Origin: CAZOKZ01 sp964580585
Lineage (GTDB): Bacteria; Sumerlaeota; Sumerlaeia; SLMS01; JAHLLQ01
Length of the DNA: 20,918 nt
Direction: 5' to 3'
Assembly (NCBI GenBank): GCA_964580585.1
Contig: CAZOKZ010000077.1
Span: 1-20,918, forward strand
How positions within the stretch are numbered: position 1 is the stretch's first letter; each line of letters begins with the position of its first letter. The position numbers were made by a program, and so were the translations under genes. A model generated the notes under the pieces. It had not been told where the DNA came from. It did not search any database and saw only the letters and a list, made by a program, of their open reading frames with translations. Shown piece by piece: positions 7,056 through 14,903 of the stretch.

Positions 7056-8636
7056 TCAGATGTTGTCATGGCTTTCCACACGACGGTATTTTCTCCATTG
7101 AACGTTCAGTTTTCTCATTCGTGCACGTAGCGTGTTTGGGTGAATGTCGAGTAATTTCGCGGCCCCGTCGGAGCCTTCGATTTTTCCGTGCGTAACCATC
7201 AACGCATGTTCGATGGTGCGGCGTTGGGCTTGGTCGAGTGTTTCGATTTTGGATTGCGAGGCGGCGTTTGTTCGGATCGCGCTCGGAGCAGACACACCGA
7301 CAAACCCGCCCAGCGCATGCTCGATGTCGAGTCGCGTGCCATTACCCAGAAGCACGGCGCGATCGATGACGCTTTGCAATTCGCGAACGTTGCCAGGCCA
7401 TGGATAATTTTGTAACAACTCTAAATCGCGCGTCGTCAAATCACACGCAGGAACGCCAAACCGAATTGACGCGCGGCGTGCAAATACATGCGCCAAAGAA
7501 TCAAGGTCGCCGATACGGTCGCGCAACGGCGGTATAAGAATCGGGAAAGGACTGAGACGGTACCAGAGGTCTTCTCGGAATGTGTGCGCGGCAACCATTT
7601 CCGACAAGTTTCGGTGTGTGGCGGCGATGACGCGCACATCGACACGTTGCGGGTCTTCTCCACCGACGCGTGTCAGCAATCCTTCCTGTAATACACGCAG
7701 CAATCGTACTTGCGCAGGCGCGGGGAGCTCGCCGACTTCGTCGAGAAACAACGTGCCGTGGTGGGCTTGTTCAAACCAGCCGCGCCGACGCGCCGACGCA
7801 CCTGTGAAGCTGCCTTTTTCGTGACCAAACAACTCCGAATCGATCAACTCGGGCGAAATCGCCCCACAATTGACGCGAATAAACGGACCGGTGTGACGTG
7901 GCGAACGTTGATGCAGCGCGCGGGCGACGACTTCCTTGCCCGAACCGGTTTCACCCAGCAGCAATACGGGGATGTCTTGTTTTGCCACGAGGTTTACGCG
8001 GTCAAAAATGGATCGCAGTCCACCGTGCTCGCCAATGATTTCCGGTTCGTCGTCGGGACCGCGCCCCAACCGGCGCAGCAAACGCGTGTTTTCGCCTTCG
8101 GCGGCACGTTTGAGCGTCTCTAATTGATCGAGCCGCCAATCGTTCTCAAACGCCACGGCGAACGGTTCGAGTAAACTCGCCAGGCTGGTTTCCTCACGAT
8201 AATGTCGCGTATCGTCCCATTTGTGAAAGCATAACGCAATCATGCCAGGAGGACCGGACTCTGGGCGAAGGGGCGCGATCCACGCGGGAGCCTTGATCTC
8301 GCGATAAAACCAGGACGCGCCAAATTCAGGTGGCTGTTCCGAGTGCAAAATCCAAGCAGGATGACCGTGTTCAATATAAGACGTCAATTGAGAGGCGCTT
8401 TCCGAAACGGGAGCCTGGGTGATCGAGTGTTCGCACGACGTGATCAAGTCAGACTTCCAACGAAATTCCTGGATTTGGTGCACTTCTCCCGGCACCACGC
8501 GCCACACGACCAAAGCGCGCAAGCCCGATTGTGCCGCACGCAAGATCCCCCCGATTCGCGGAACGATTTCTTCGAGCCGACCGTGGTGGCCAACTTCTTT
8601 CCAGACAGCAACTTGAAGTGGGTAATCAATGGGCAT
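7056..8636 (-). CDS. Sigma-54-dependent transcriptional activator (GAF-like, AAA+, HTH)
   Basis: A 526-residue bacterial enhancer-binding protein. The N-terminal 1-180 region looks like a GAF-type small-molecule sensor (two beta-rich blocks ending in a helix LEPFAVAFENDWRLDQLETLKRA split by the linker), not a phosphorylated receiver domain. The AAA+ domain (about 198-435) has Walker A GETGSGKE (228-235), the sigma-54 contact loop GSFTGA (275-280, the Ser variant of GAFTGA), Walker B GTLFLDEVGEL (294-304) and the sensor PWPGNVREL (412-420). A Fis-type HTH (about 470-512, with DGAAKLLDIHPNTLRARMRKL) binds DNA. ATG 8636 has GGTGG upstream. It is divergent from the sulfate importer with 166 nt between starts, and a -24/-12 promoter faces sbp, so it most likely activates that operon. 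The ligand sensed is not known. Confidence 0.93.
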   Translation of the reverse strand: MPIDYPLQVAVWKEVGHHGRLEEIVPRIGGILRAAQSGLRALVVWRVVPGEVHQIQEFRWKSDLITSCEHSITQAPVSESASQLTSYIEHGHPAWILHSEQPPEFGASWFYREIKAPAWIAPLRPESGPPGMIALCFHKWDDTRHYREETSLASLLEPFAVAFENDWRLDQLETLKRAAEGENTRLLRRLGRGPDDEPEIIGEHGGLRSIFDRVNLVAKQDIPVLLLGETGSGKEVVARALHQRSPRHTGPFIRVNCGAISPELIDSELFGHEKGSFTGASARRRGWFEQAHHGTLFLDEVGELPAPAQVRLLRVLQEGLLTRVGGEDPQRVDVRVIAATHRNLSEMVAAHTFREDLWYRLSPFPILIPPLRDRIGDLDSLAHVFARRASIRFGVPACDLTTRDLELLQNYPWPGNVRELQSVIDRAVLLGNGTRLDIEHALGGFVGVSAPSAIRTNAASQSKIETLDQAQRRTIEHALMVTHGKIEGSDGAAKLLDIHPNTLRARMRKLNVQWRKYRRVESHDNI

Positions 8637-8692
8637 GGATGGACCACCAAATAAAGTGGTACTGCTAAATATGGTGAAATTAGACTATCATA

Positions 8693-8728
8693 TATGGTTG
8701 ATATGTAAAAGGAAAATTTTCAACCATA
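8693..8728. promoter_or_regulatory. Inverted repeat, candidate enhancer site for the sigma-54 activator
   Basis: A perfect 9-bp inverted repeat, TATGGTTGA (8693-8701) and TCAACCATA (8720-8728), separated by 18 nt; a third related half-site ATGGTGA lies just upstream near 8671-8677. It sits about 50-85 nt before the predicted transcription start of sbp, where an enhancer-binding protein would act. It could also form an RNA stem. The assignment is inference from position and symmetry. Confidence 0.45.
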
Positions 8729-8750
8729 ATAAAATCAATGCTCTGCGTAT

Positions 8751-8765
8751 TGGCATTTTGTCTGC
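8751..8765 (+). promoter_or_regulatory. Candidate sigma-54 (-24/-12) promoter of the sulfate importer operon
   Basis: TGGCAT, five bases, CTGC fits the TGGCAC-N5-TTGC consensus with both invariant pairs (GG at 8752-8753, GC at 8764-8765) at correct spacing. Transcription would start near 8777, about 26 nt before the sbp ATG. The divergent gene encodes a sigma-54 activator, which strongly supports the reading. Confidence 0.62.
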
Positions 8766-8802
8766 AATGCATGGAGCCACTTCACGAACAGCCGAGGACC
8801 CA

Positions 8803-9846
8803 ATGCGTACTATCCTGATAACCATGGTGACGATGTTTTTACTGGCGAGCGCTCACGCGGGCGAATTGCTTAATGTCTCGTACGATCCAACGCGCGAATT
8901 TTACAAAGAATACAACCAGGAATTCGCCGCGTGGTGGAAAACGCGTACGGGCGAGGAGGTCACGATCAAGCAATCGCACGGTGGCGCGGGCAAACAGGCA
9001 CGCGCGGTGATCGACGGGCTCGACGCGGACGTCGTGACACTGGCGTTGGCGTATGATATCGACGAAATTTCCACGCGCACGGGGCTTTTTCCTGCCAACT
9101 GGCGCGCGCGCTTGCCAAATAACAGCGCACCGTACACATCGACGATTGTGTTCCTTGTGCGAAAAGGCAACCCGAAGGCCATTCACGATTGGAACGACCT
9201 GGTGAAGCCTGGCGTATCGGTGATTACACCGAATCCGAAAACGTCGGGCGGAGCGCGATGGAATTACCTGGCGGCGTGGGCGTATGCGTTGAAGGCGGAA
9301 CTGGGCGATTTGTCCAAACTTCACGACTCGATGGCGGCAGGGGAGGTGAGCGCGGCGGAAACGAAAGCTCGCGCGTTTGTCACGCGGCTGTACAAGAACG
9401 TGCCGGTGCTCGATTCAGGCGCGCGCGGTTCGACAACGACGTTTGTCCAGCGAGGAATCGGCGATGTGTTTATCTCGTGGGAGAACGAAGCGTTCCTGGC
9501 GCTGAACGAATTCGGCAAAGATCAGTTTGAGATCGTCGTGCCGTCGATCAGTATCCTGGCCGAGCCGCCCGTTACAGTGGTCGATAAAAACGCCGAGAAA
9601 AAAGGCAACGCCAACGCAGCACGCGCGTATCTCGAATACCTGTATTCACCGACAGGCCAACGTCTTGCCGCAAAACATTATTATCGCCCAGTTTTTGAAT
9701 CTTTTGCCGATCCAAAGGATCTCCAACGCTTTCCGCACGTTGCGCTGATCACCGTCGATGAAGTGTTTGGCGGTTGGCAAAACGCCCAGAAAACGCATTT
9801 CGCCGATGGTGGCGTATTCGATCAGATTTATGTCGCCAACGAATAA
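8803..9846 (+). CDS. sbp: Periplasmic sulfate-binding protein
   Basis: A 347-residue solute-binding protein that captures sulfate (or thiosulfate) in the periplasm and hands it to CysTW. ATG 8803 follows GAGGACCCA; a longer in-frame start at 8629 would run through the regulatory region. A signal peptide (residues 1-19, cleavage after SAHA) precedes LLNVSYDPTREFY, the family's N-terminal ligand strand. The remaining family landmarks are present: QSHGGAGKQA, ADVVTLALAYD, NSAPYTSTIVFLVRKGNP, NPKTSGGARWNYLAAW (anion-binding SGG), VLDSGARGS, and the SWENEA tryptophan. Length and motif order match enterobacterial Sbp closely. First gene of the operon, 16 nt before cysT. Confidence 0.96.
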   Translation: MRTILITMVTMFLLASAHAGELLNVSYDPTREFYKEYNQEFAAWWKTRTGEEVTIKQSHGGAGKQARAVIDGLDADVVTLALAYDIDEISTRTGLFPANWRARLPNNSAPYTSTIVFLVRKGNPKAIHDWNDLVKPGVSVITPNPKTSGGARWNYLAAWAYALKAELGDLSKLHDSMAAGEVSAAETKARAFVTRLYKNVPVLDSGARGSTTTFVQRGIGDVFISWENEAFLALNEFGKDQFEIVVPSISILAEPPVTVVDKNAEKKGNANAARAYLEYLYSPTGQRLAAKHYYRPVFESFADPKDLQRFPHVALITVDEVFGGWQNAQKTHFADGGVFDQIYVANE

Positions 9847-9862
9847 GCAAAAGGGTCAGACG

Positions 9863-10699
9863 ATGAAATTACCCGCGTTGAAAAAACCAAGCGTATTGCC
9901 GGGTTTCGGTCTCAGCCTGGGATTTACAGTTTTCTACCTGGGGTTGATCGTGCTGATTCCACTCGGCGCGTTGGCGATTCGGACAGCCGAGTTGTCTGCG
10001 GCGGATTTTTGGAAAGCGGTGTCCTCGCCACGCGTTGTGGCAGCGTACAAACTCAGCTTCGGCGTGGCGATTGTCGCTGCACTCATCAACGCAGTGTTCG
10101 GATTGATCGTCGCCTGGATGCTCGAACGTTATCGTTTCCCGGGCAAGAAGCTGATCGACGCGTTGGTTGACTTGCCGTTTGCGCTTCCAACGGCGGTGGC
10201 GGGCATTGCGCTGACGGCGATTTATGCACCGAACGGCATCATCGGCGCGCAGCTCTTGAAATTGGGCGTGCGGTCGGCGTACTCGCCGTTGGGCATTGGA
10301 ATCGCGCTCGTGTTCATCGGATTGCCGTTCGTCGTACGAACGGTGCAACCGGTGATTGCGGACCTGGATCGTGAAATCGAAGAAGCCGCCGCCAGTTTAG
10401 GCGCAAATCGCTTGCAAACGTTTTCACGCGTGATTTTCCCCGCGCTTTGTCCCGCATTGCTGACGGGTGTCGCGCTCGCGTTCGCGCGCGGACTGGGAGA
10501 ATACGGCTCGGTGGTTTTCATTTCGGGAAACATGCCGATGAAAACCGAAATCGTTCCGCTGCTCATCATCACCAAACTCGAACAATACGAATACGCCAGC
10601 GCCACGGCTATCGCGCTGGTAATGCTAGGCGCTTCGTTCACGCTTTTGTTGCTCATCAACGGGCTGCAAGGTTGGTCGCGGCGACGTATGGCCGCCTAA
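9863..10699 (+). CDS. cysT: Sulfate ABC transporter permease CysT (CysU)
   Basis: A 278-residue inner-membrane permease of the sulfate/thiosulfate importer. Six hydrophobic helices are visible, beginning with FGLSLGFTVFYLGLIVLIPL. The cytoplasmic EAA loop that docks on the ATPase is EIEEAAASLGANRLQTFSRVIFP, and the conserved DLPFALPTAVAGIALTAIY and GLGEYGSVVFISGNMP stretches are diagnostic of CysT. The chosen start ATG 9863 has AAGGG upstream and lies 16 nt after sbp; an earlier in-frame ATG at 9758 is inside sbp. CysT forms the heterodimeric channel with CysW. Confidence 0.95.
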   Translation: MKLPALKKPSVLPGFGLSLGFTVFYLGLIVLIPLGALAIRTAELSAADFWKAVSSPRVVAAYKLSFGVAIVAALINAVFGLIVAWMLERYRFPGKKLIDALVDLPFALPTAVAGIALTAIYAPNGIIGAQLLKLGVRSAYSPLGIGIALVFIGLPFVVRTVQPVIADLDREIEEAAASLGANRLQTFSRVIFPALCPALLTGVALAFARGLGEYGSVVFISGNMPMKTEIVPLLIITKLEQYEYASATAIALVMLGASFTLLLLINGLQGWSRRRMAA

Positions 10700-10711
10700 A
10701 GGAAATCACTC

Positions 10712-11620
10712 ATGCAACCAACCGTCTATCCTTCAAACCGCGTTGTGTTGTCGCCGATGGATTCACCGACCACCGAAACGCTATTCGTGCGCATGGCGAT
10801 TGTCTTGTCTGGCATTGGTTTTTTGGTGTTATTTTTGATTTTACCGCTTGCGGTGGTTTTTGGCGAGGCACTCTCGAAGGGCATCGAAACCTACTGGTCG
10901 GCAGTGCGCGAACCGGATGCGTTGGCGGCAATCAAACTTACGTTTCTTGCGGCAGGTATCTCCGTCCCCCTGAATCTAGTGTTCGGTGTCGCAGCGGCGT
11001 GGGCGATTGCCAAGTTCGATTTCGTCGGCAAAAGTTTCCTGACCACGTTGATCGATTTGCCGTTCGCGATATCACCGGTCATTTCGGGGTTGATCTTCGT
11101 GTTACTCTTCGGTGCACAGGGACTGCTCGGCCCCTGGCTTGCTGCGCATGACATCAAAATGATCTTCGCCGTACCGGGTATTGTACTCGCCACGTTGTTT
11201 ATCACGTTTCCGTTCGTCGCGCGTGAATTGATTCCTGTCATGCAGGAACAAGGCGCCGATGAAGAAGAAGCCGCGATTATCCTGGGCGCGAGCGGTTGGC
11301 AGACATTTTGGAAAGTGACGTTGCCAAACGTAAAATGGGGTTTGGTTTACGGTGTGATTTTGTGCAACGCGCGAGCCATGGGCGAATTCGGCGCCGTCTC
11401 CGTTGTTTCGGGACATATACGCGGTGAAACGAACACACTGCCGCTGCACGTCGAGATTCTTTACAACGAATACAATTTCGCGGCAGCGTTCGCGGTGGCT
11501 TCGATCCTGACCTTGCTGGCGTTGCTGACACTCATCTTGAAAAGTTTAGTGGAATGGCGTGCGAATGTTCAACGACGCGACGCCGATCAACGAATCCGAG
11601 AGGCAACAAATCGATCATGA
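10712..11620 (+). CDS. cysW: Sulfate ABC transporter permease CysW
   Basis: A 302-residue partner permease. A polar N-terminal tail of about 25 residues precedes six helices starting at MAIVLSGIGFLVLFLILPLAVV. Family marks include DLPFAISPVISGLIFVLLFG, the EAA loop DEEEAAIILGASGWQTFWKVTLP, and CNARAMGEFGAVSVVSGHI. ATG 10712 follows AAAGGAAATC and lies 12 nt after the cysT stop; an internal Met at residue 16 is an alternative. The C-terminal tail is charged, and its TGA overlaps the cysA start (ATGA), indicating coupled translation. Confidence 0.95.
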   Translation: MQPTVYPSNRVVLSPMDSPTTETLFVRMAIVLSGIGFLVLFLILPLAVVFGEALSKGIETYWSAVREPDALAAIKLTFLAAGISVPLNLVFGVAAAWAIAKFDFVGKSFLTTLIDLPFAISPVISGLIFVLLFGAQGLLGPWLAAHDIKMIFAVPGIVLATLFITFPFVARELIPVMQEQGADEEEAAIILGASGWQTFWKVTLPNVKWGLVYGVILCNARAMGEFGAVSVVSGHIRGETNTLPLHVEILYNEYNFAAAFAVASILTLLALLTLILKSLVEWRANVQRRDADQRIREATNRS

Positions 11621-12690
11621 GCATCACGGCGAACAATATTTCCAAGCGTTTTGGCGATTTCACCGCACTCGATGATGTTTCGCTCGATGTGCAATCCGGC
11701 GAGTTGGTTGCACTGCTTGGACCGTCGGGTTCGGGCAAGACGACGTTGCTGCGTGTCATTGCGGGCTTGCAACAACCCGACGCGGGGACGGTGCTTTTTC
11801 ACGGCGAAGACACCACGCGCACGAGCGTCAAAAATCGCCGAGTTGGTTTTGTGTTTCAGCACTATGCGCTCTTTAAGCACATGACCGTTTTCGACAACGT
11901 GGCGTTTGGATTACGCGTTTTACCGCGCCGCGCGCGTCCCTCGCGGGGCGAAATCCGCGACCGCGTCATGGCGCTGCTCAAACTGGTGCAAGTCGATTGG
12001 CTGGCAAACCAATACCCATCGCAACTTTCCGGTGGCCAGCGTCAACGCGTTGCTCTTGCGCGTGCACTTGTCATCGAGCCCAAAGTGCTACTGCTCGATG
12101 AACCGTTTGGCGCGCTCGACGCCAAGGTGCGTCGTGAATTGCGCAAATGGCTGCGGCGTCTGCACGATGAACTTCACGTGACCAGTGTATTCGTTACGCA
12201 CGACCAGGAGGAAGCGCTCGAAGTCGCCGACCGCGTCGTCATCATGAACCATGGACGCATTGTGCAATGCGGAACGCCGGAGGAAGTTTACGATGCGCCC
12301 GCTTCGCCGTTCGTTTACGAGTTTCTCGGCAGCGTAAATCTCTTCCAAAGCCGTGTGCAGAGTGGATGCGCCGATATTCATGGGGCGCGCGTCGAAGTTA
12401 TTGCCGCGACTCCGTCCCCCGTGCATGCGCGCGCGTATATTCGCCCCCAGGATTTTGAAGTATCGCTCGATCCAATCAACGGCAACGCATTTGAAACCGT
12501 TGTGCGCCACGTCTCATTGCTCGGCTCGCTCGTGCGGCTGGAAGTATCGCGGCCAGGCGACGACGAAGAAATCGAAGTCGAATTAACGCGCGAGCAATAT
12601 CGTCAAATGGGCGTTTCGCGCGGCGCGCATGTGTATCTCCGTCCCTTGCGCGCGGCTGTCTTTCCTGGAGGCGTGATCACCGCGCGATAA
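11617..12690 (+). CDS. cysA: Sulfate ABC transporter ATPase CysA
   Basis: A 357-residue ATPase that powers sulfate import. Walker A GPSGSGKT (35-42), Q-loop at VGFVFQHYALFKHMTVFDNV (about 76-95), signature LSGGQRQR (137-144), Walker B VLLLDEPFGALD (157-168) and H-loop FVTHD (192-196) are intact. FKHMTVFDNVAFGLR is characteristic of CysA. Residues beyond about 240 form the C-terminal beta-barrel regulatory (TOBE-like) extension that distinguishes importer ATPases from the exporter type. The start is ATG 11617, overlapping the cysW stop, with GAGAGG upstream; the open frame to 11554 is inside cysW and not used. No convincing terminator follows. Confidence 0.96.
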   Translation: MSITANNISKRFGDFTALDDVSLDVQSGELVALLGPSGSGKTTLLRVIAGLQQPDAGTVLFHGEDTTRTSVKNRRVGFVFQHYALFKHMTVFDNVAFGLRVLPRRARPSRGEIRDRVMALLKLVQVDWLANQYPSQLSGGQRQRVALARALVIEPKVLLLDEPFGALDAKVRRELRKWLRRLHDELHVTSVFVTHDQEEALEVADRVVIMNHGRIVQCGTPEEVYDAPASPFVYEFLGSVNLFQSRVQSGCADIHGARVEVIAATPSPVHARAYIRPQDFEVSLDPINGNAFETVVRHVSLLGSLVRLEVSRPGDDEEIEVELTREQYRQMGVSRGAHVYLRPLRAAVFPGGVITAR

Positions 12691-12776
12691 GCTCTCCGAT
12701 TCATCACCAGTTACGACCAAACGGCCAGTAAAACACTAGCCGATGGCACTCACTTTGTCTCGAAAAAGGAACCCGT

Positions 12777-14291
12777 ATGAAAACACACTTTTTGAAAAAC
12801 AAAAACTTCGCGCTCGTTGGCGCTTTGGCACTGGTTGGCGCAAATCTTCAGGCACAGCAACAACCCGTCGAAGCAATCAATCAGCAGGATGAGATCGTTT
12901 CAATTAACCTCGCGGCGAATCGCGATGCAAACGAGGTGTTGGAGATTTTGCGCTCGAACGACAAGTTTGAAACGAACGCCTACACAACGCGTGTCTTTGA
13001 ATTACGCAATACCACTGCGTACGAATTGCTCCTCACCATCAGCCAGGCCGTTGCGACAGAAAAAGGCGTCGTGCGCGGAGCTGTGACCCAAGCGGTCAAT
13101 GGAGAAAAGGCGCGTCATTTTCTTGTGGTGACCACAACAAACGAGCAGATGCCCGCGATTGAAAAAACGCTCGAAACGCTCGACGTACCGGGCATGGTAA
13201 ACAGCCAGGGACGTTCACGCAAAGCATTGCGGGTTAAATATCGTCGGGCTTCGGATCTCGGCGCGGTGCTCAAAGGCACGCGTTTGACCAGCCAGGCAAA
13301 AATCCTCGCCGACGATTTGACAAATACACTGTATTACGACGATTCGGAATACGTGATTGGAAAAGTCGATGAATACGTGAGTTTTTTCGACGTTCCAATT
13401 CCACAAATCGAGTTCGATGTGCAAATCATCGAAGTGCGCGAGGATGCGACCGGCAAACTGGGCCTTGATTGGGACGCTTGGAAACGAAGCGTTGGCGGGC
13501 AATTCGGCGTAACGGGCAACTGGTTCGAGGGCGACGAACAATTTGCGCGCCTCGACGGTTTGCTGACACTCGATGCCAACGTGCTGGCAAATTTTCTGAA
13601 TTACACCGTGCAAAGCGGCACGGCGAATCTCGTGCAGCGTTCGCGTCTGACGGCCTCCAACCTCAAACCCGCCGTCATCAGCGACACGCGCCGCATACCG
13701 TTTCAGGAATACACGCGCTCGACACCAACGGCCGGCATCCTGACGGAAACCAATCCTCGTGTGGATGCCTACGGTGAAGCGGACGCCGGTGATGCCAATC
13801 TCGATGAGCCGCGGATCGTGACAATCACGCCCCCGGTTGTAAATCGGCTCTCGGAACTTGGCGCGGGCGACGAAGGCCTGCTTGTCAGCATTGCTCCGGT
13901 TATTGGTACCGAAGCCGTTACGGCGGATGTGCACATTGCCGTCAATTCCGTCACGGGTTTCGACCAACTCGGCAAGCCCATTGTTGCGCGTCAGGATCTG
14001 AGCAATCAATTCTCGCTTGCCAACGGCCAGCAAGTGCTGCTTGGGACGTTGGAACGTGAAACGAGCACGACTGCACGTTCGGGCATTCCGGTTTTGAAAG
14101 ATATTCCCATCGTTCAATACCTGTTTAGCGTCGAAACGAAAAAGAACCAGAAGTCGCGTGTGTTCATCGTTGCCAATCCCACGTTCCGCCACGTTGGATA
14201 CGACGCCGGGACACTTGCGGATGCCAAATCATCGCCCGTGCTGCGGATTGAAGAGCGCGAGATCGATTTCACTTTCAGTCCCACTCGGTAA
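12777..14291 (+). CDS. Orphan secretin-like outer-membrane protein
   Basis: A 504-residue protein of the type II/III secretion secretin superfamily. A signal peptide (1-26, cleavage near LQA-QQ) is followed by two N-type ring domains: one at about 70-137 (FELRNTTAYELL ... FLVVTTTNEQMPAIEKTLETLDVP) and one at about 148-208 (LRVKYRRASDLGAVLKGT ... EYVSFFDVP). The pore domain begins at IPQIEFDVQIIEV (208-220) and ends with GIPVLKDIPIVQYLF (436-450) and RVFIVANPTF, the normal closing motifs. The C-terminal tail is short, with no pilotin-binding extension. ATG 12777 follows AAAAAGGAACCC. It lies 86 nt after cysA on the same strand with no clear terminator between, so readthrough from the sulfate promoter is possible. 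No ATPase, pseudopilin or platform gene is in the window. Confidence 0.85.
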   Translation: MKTHFLKNKNFALVGALALVGANLQAQQQPVEAINQQDEIVSINLAANRDANEVLEILRSNDKFETNAYTTRVFELRNTTAYELLLTISQAVATEKGVVRGAVTQAVNGEKARHFLVVTTTNEQMPAIEKTLETLDVPGMVNSQGRSRKALRVKYRRASDLGAVLKGTRLTSQAKILADDLTNTLYYDDSEYVIGKVDEYVSFFDVPIPQIEFDVQIIEVREDATGKLGLDWDAWKRSVGGQFGVTGNWFEGDEQFARLDGLLTLDANVLANFLNYTVQSGTANLVQRSRLTASNLKPAVISDTRRIPFQEYTRSTPTAGILTETNPRVDAYGEADAGDANLDEPRIVTITPPVVNRLSELGAGDEGLLVSIAPVIGTEAVTADVHIAVNSVTGFDQLGKPIVARQDLSNQFSLANGQQVLLGTLERETSTTARSGIPVLKDIPIVQYLFSVETKKNQKSRVFIVANPTFRHVGYDAGTLADAKSSPVLRIEEREIDFTFSPTR

Positions 14292-14351
14292 AGTTTACCT
14301 CCTATCAATAGGCATGAAGAAGAGGTACGTTGATTGTTTTCCAATCGATGG

Positions 14352-14501
14352 TGCTTATTTACTGTGCGTTTGTTTGCCTCCGCTATCATCACCATGCTCG
14401 TGCTGCCTGCGATTTACCATGTGTGGCATCGCAATGGCGAAGACTTCTTGCACCGGGAAGACCCGGAACACCCGGCAACAGTGGAAACCAACGTCGAATA
14501 A
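14352..14501 (+). pseudogene. C-terminal relic of an RND heavy-metal efflux pump (CzcA/CusA type)
   Basis: One frame ending at TAA 14499-14501 reads FASAIITMLVLPAIYHVW then a polar tail HRNGEDFLHREDPEHPATV. This is the last transmembrane helix and cytoplasmic end of a CzcA/CusA-like proton-driven metal exporter as I know the family (TLxTLxVLPALYxxW). The frame is closed upstream by TGA at 14331-14333, and the sequence before about 14361 does not resemble the pump, so over 95 percent of the gene is gone. A hairpin terminator directly follows. No frameshift can restore it from this window. Confidence 0.6.
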
Positions 14502-14506
14502 ATAAC

Positions 14507-14545
14507 AAACGGTGAACGACGGGTGCTCCTGTCGCTCACCGTTTT
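14507..14545 (+). terminator. Rho-independent terminator behind the RND relic
   Basis: A long stem, AAACGGTGA-a-CGAC (14507-14520) with GTCG-c-TCACCGTTT (14531-14544), one mismatch and a 10-nt loop, ending in TTTT. It begins 5 nt after the RND relic stop, so it is probably the original end of that lost operon. Confidence 0.6.
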
Positions 14546-14695
14546 CAACGATACGAATACTCACCAGCTTATACAAACTGTGAAGGCCACATCGGCACGC
14601 TTGGTTCCGAAAACGACAAAGTCGTTCAACTCGAACTTGCACAAGACGAGGGAAAAGCCCCTCCGTCGATCGGCCCAATGCGATTTCGACGACTT

Positions 14696-14782
14696 TAACC
14701 GAGTAAGGAATATGCGTTGCACGCGATCAAGGCTCCGATCCCGTACGTCGCGCACGAGCGGGGGATAAAATTTACTCGGTTA
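14696..14782. mobile_element. Candidate miniature inverted-repeat element (TA-flanked)
   Basis: A perfect 11-bp inverted repeat, TAACCGAGTAA (14696-14706) and TTACTCGGTTA (14772-14782), encloses 65 nt. Read as a transposon, it is an 83-bp element with 9-bp terminal repeats flanked on both sides by TA, the target duplication of IS630/Tc1-mariner relatives. The interior is itself partly self-complementary (TGCACGCGA against TCGCGCACGA). It encodes nothing. Excision in silico joins two open frames. Only one copy is in this window, so mobility is unproven. Confidence 0.42.
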
Positions 14783-14824
14783 TCACCCGAATGCTGCACA
14801 ATGGAACTTTGCTTTGGTCAAGAC

Positions 14825-14846
14825 TTTGAACAGTTCACTGTTCAAA
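14825..14846. repeat. Near-perfect palindrome with 9-bp arms
   Basis: TTTGAACAG (14825-14833) and CTGTTCAAA (14838-14846) are separated by TTCA. It could be a regulator operator or a short hairpin. It lies in the degraded region, inside the right-hand half of the broken frame, about 415 nt from the next gene, so its role is unclear. Confidence 0.4.
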
Positions 14847-14903
14847 TTGGGCCATCATGGGAATGGCGATCAAATCAAGCCAGAAATGCTCGCGTTCAGG
14901 TAA

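Larger units (their letters stand above)
14516..14903 (+). pseudogene. Broken reading frame of unknown function, split by an inverted-repeat element
   Basis: The left part, open from 14516 to TAA at 14696-14698, reads as protein (GHIGTLGSENDKVVQLELAQ). The right part, open from 14781 to TAA at 14901-14903, reads YHPNAAQWNFALVKTLN and so on. Removing the 85 bases between one TA and the next (14698-14782) joins the two in the same frame as one ORF of about 101 codons. It has no obvious start codon and overlaps the preceding terminator, so it was probably already incomplete. I recognise no family. Two short open frames could match by chance (one in three for phase), so this is a suggestion. Confidence 0.35.

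Noticed and set aside
13215..14192. 325-codon minus-strand open frame inside the secretin gene
   Set aside because: Shadow frame; the plus frame carries a signal peptide and secretin motifs.
14287..14312. Two tiny palindromes (GGTAAA-g-TTTACC and CCTAT-CA-ATAGG) after the secretin stop
   Set aside because: Too short, loops of 1-2 nt and no U-tract; not a convincing terminator.
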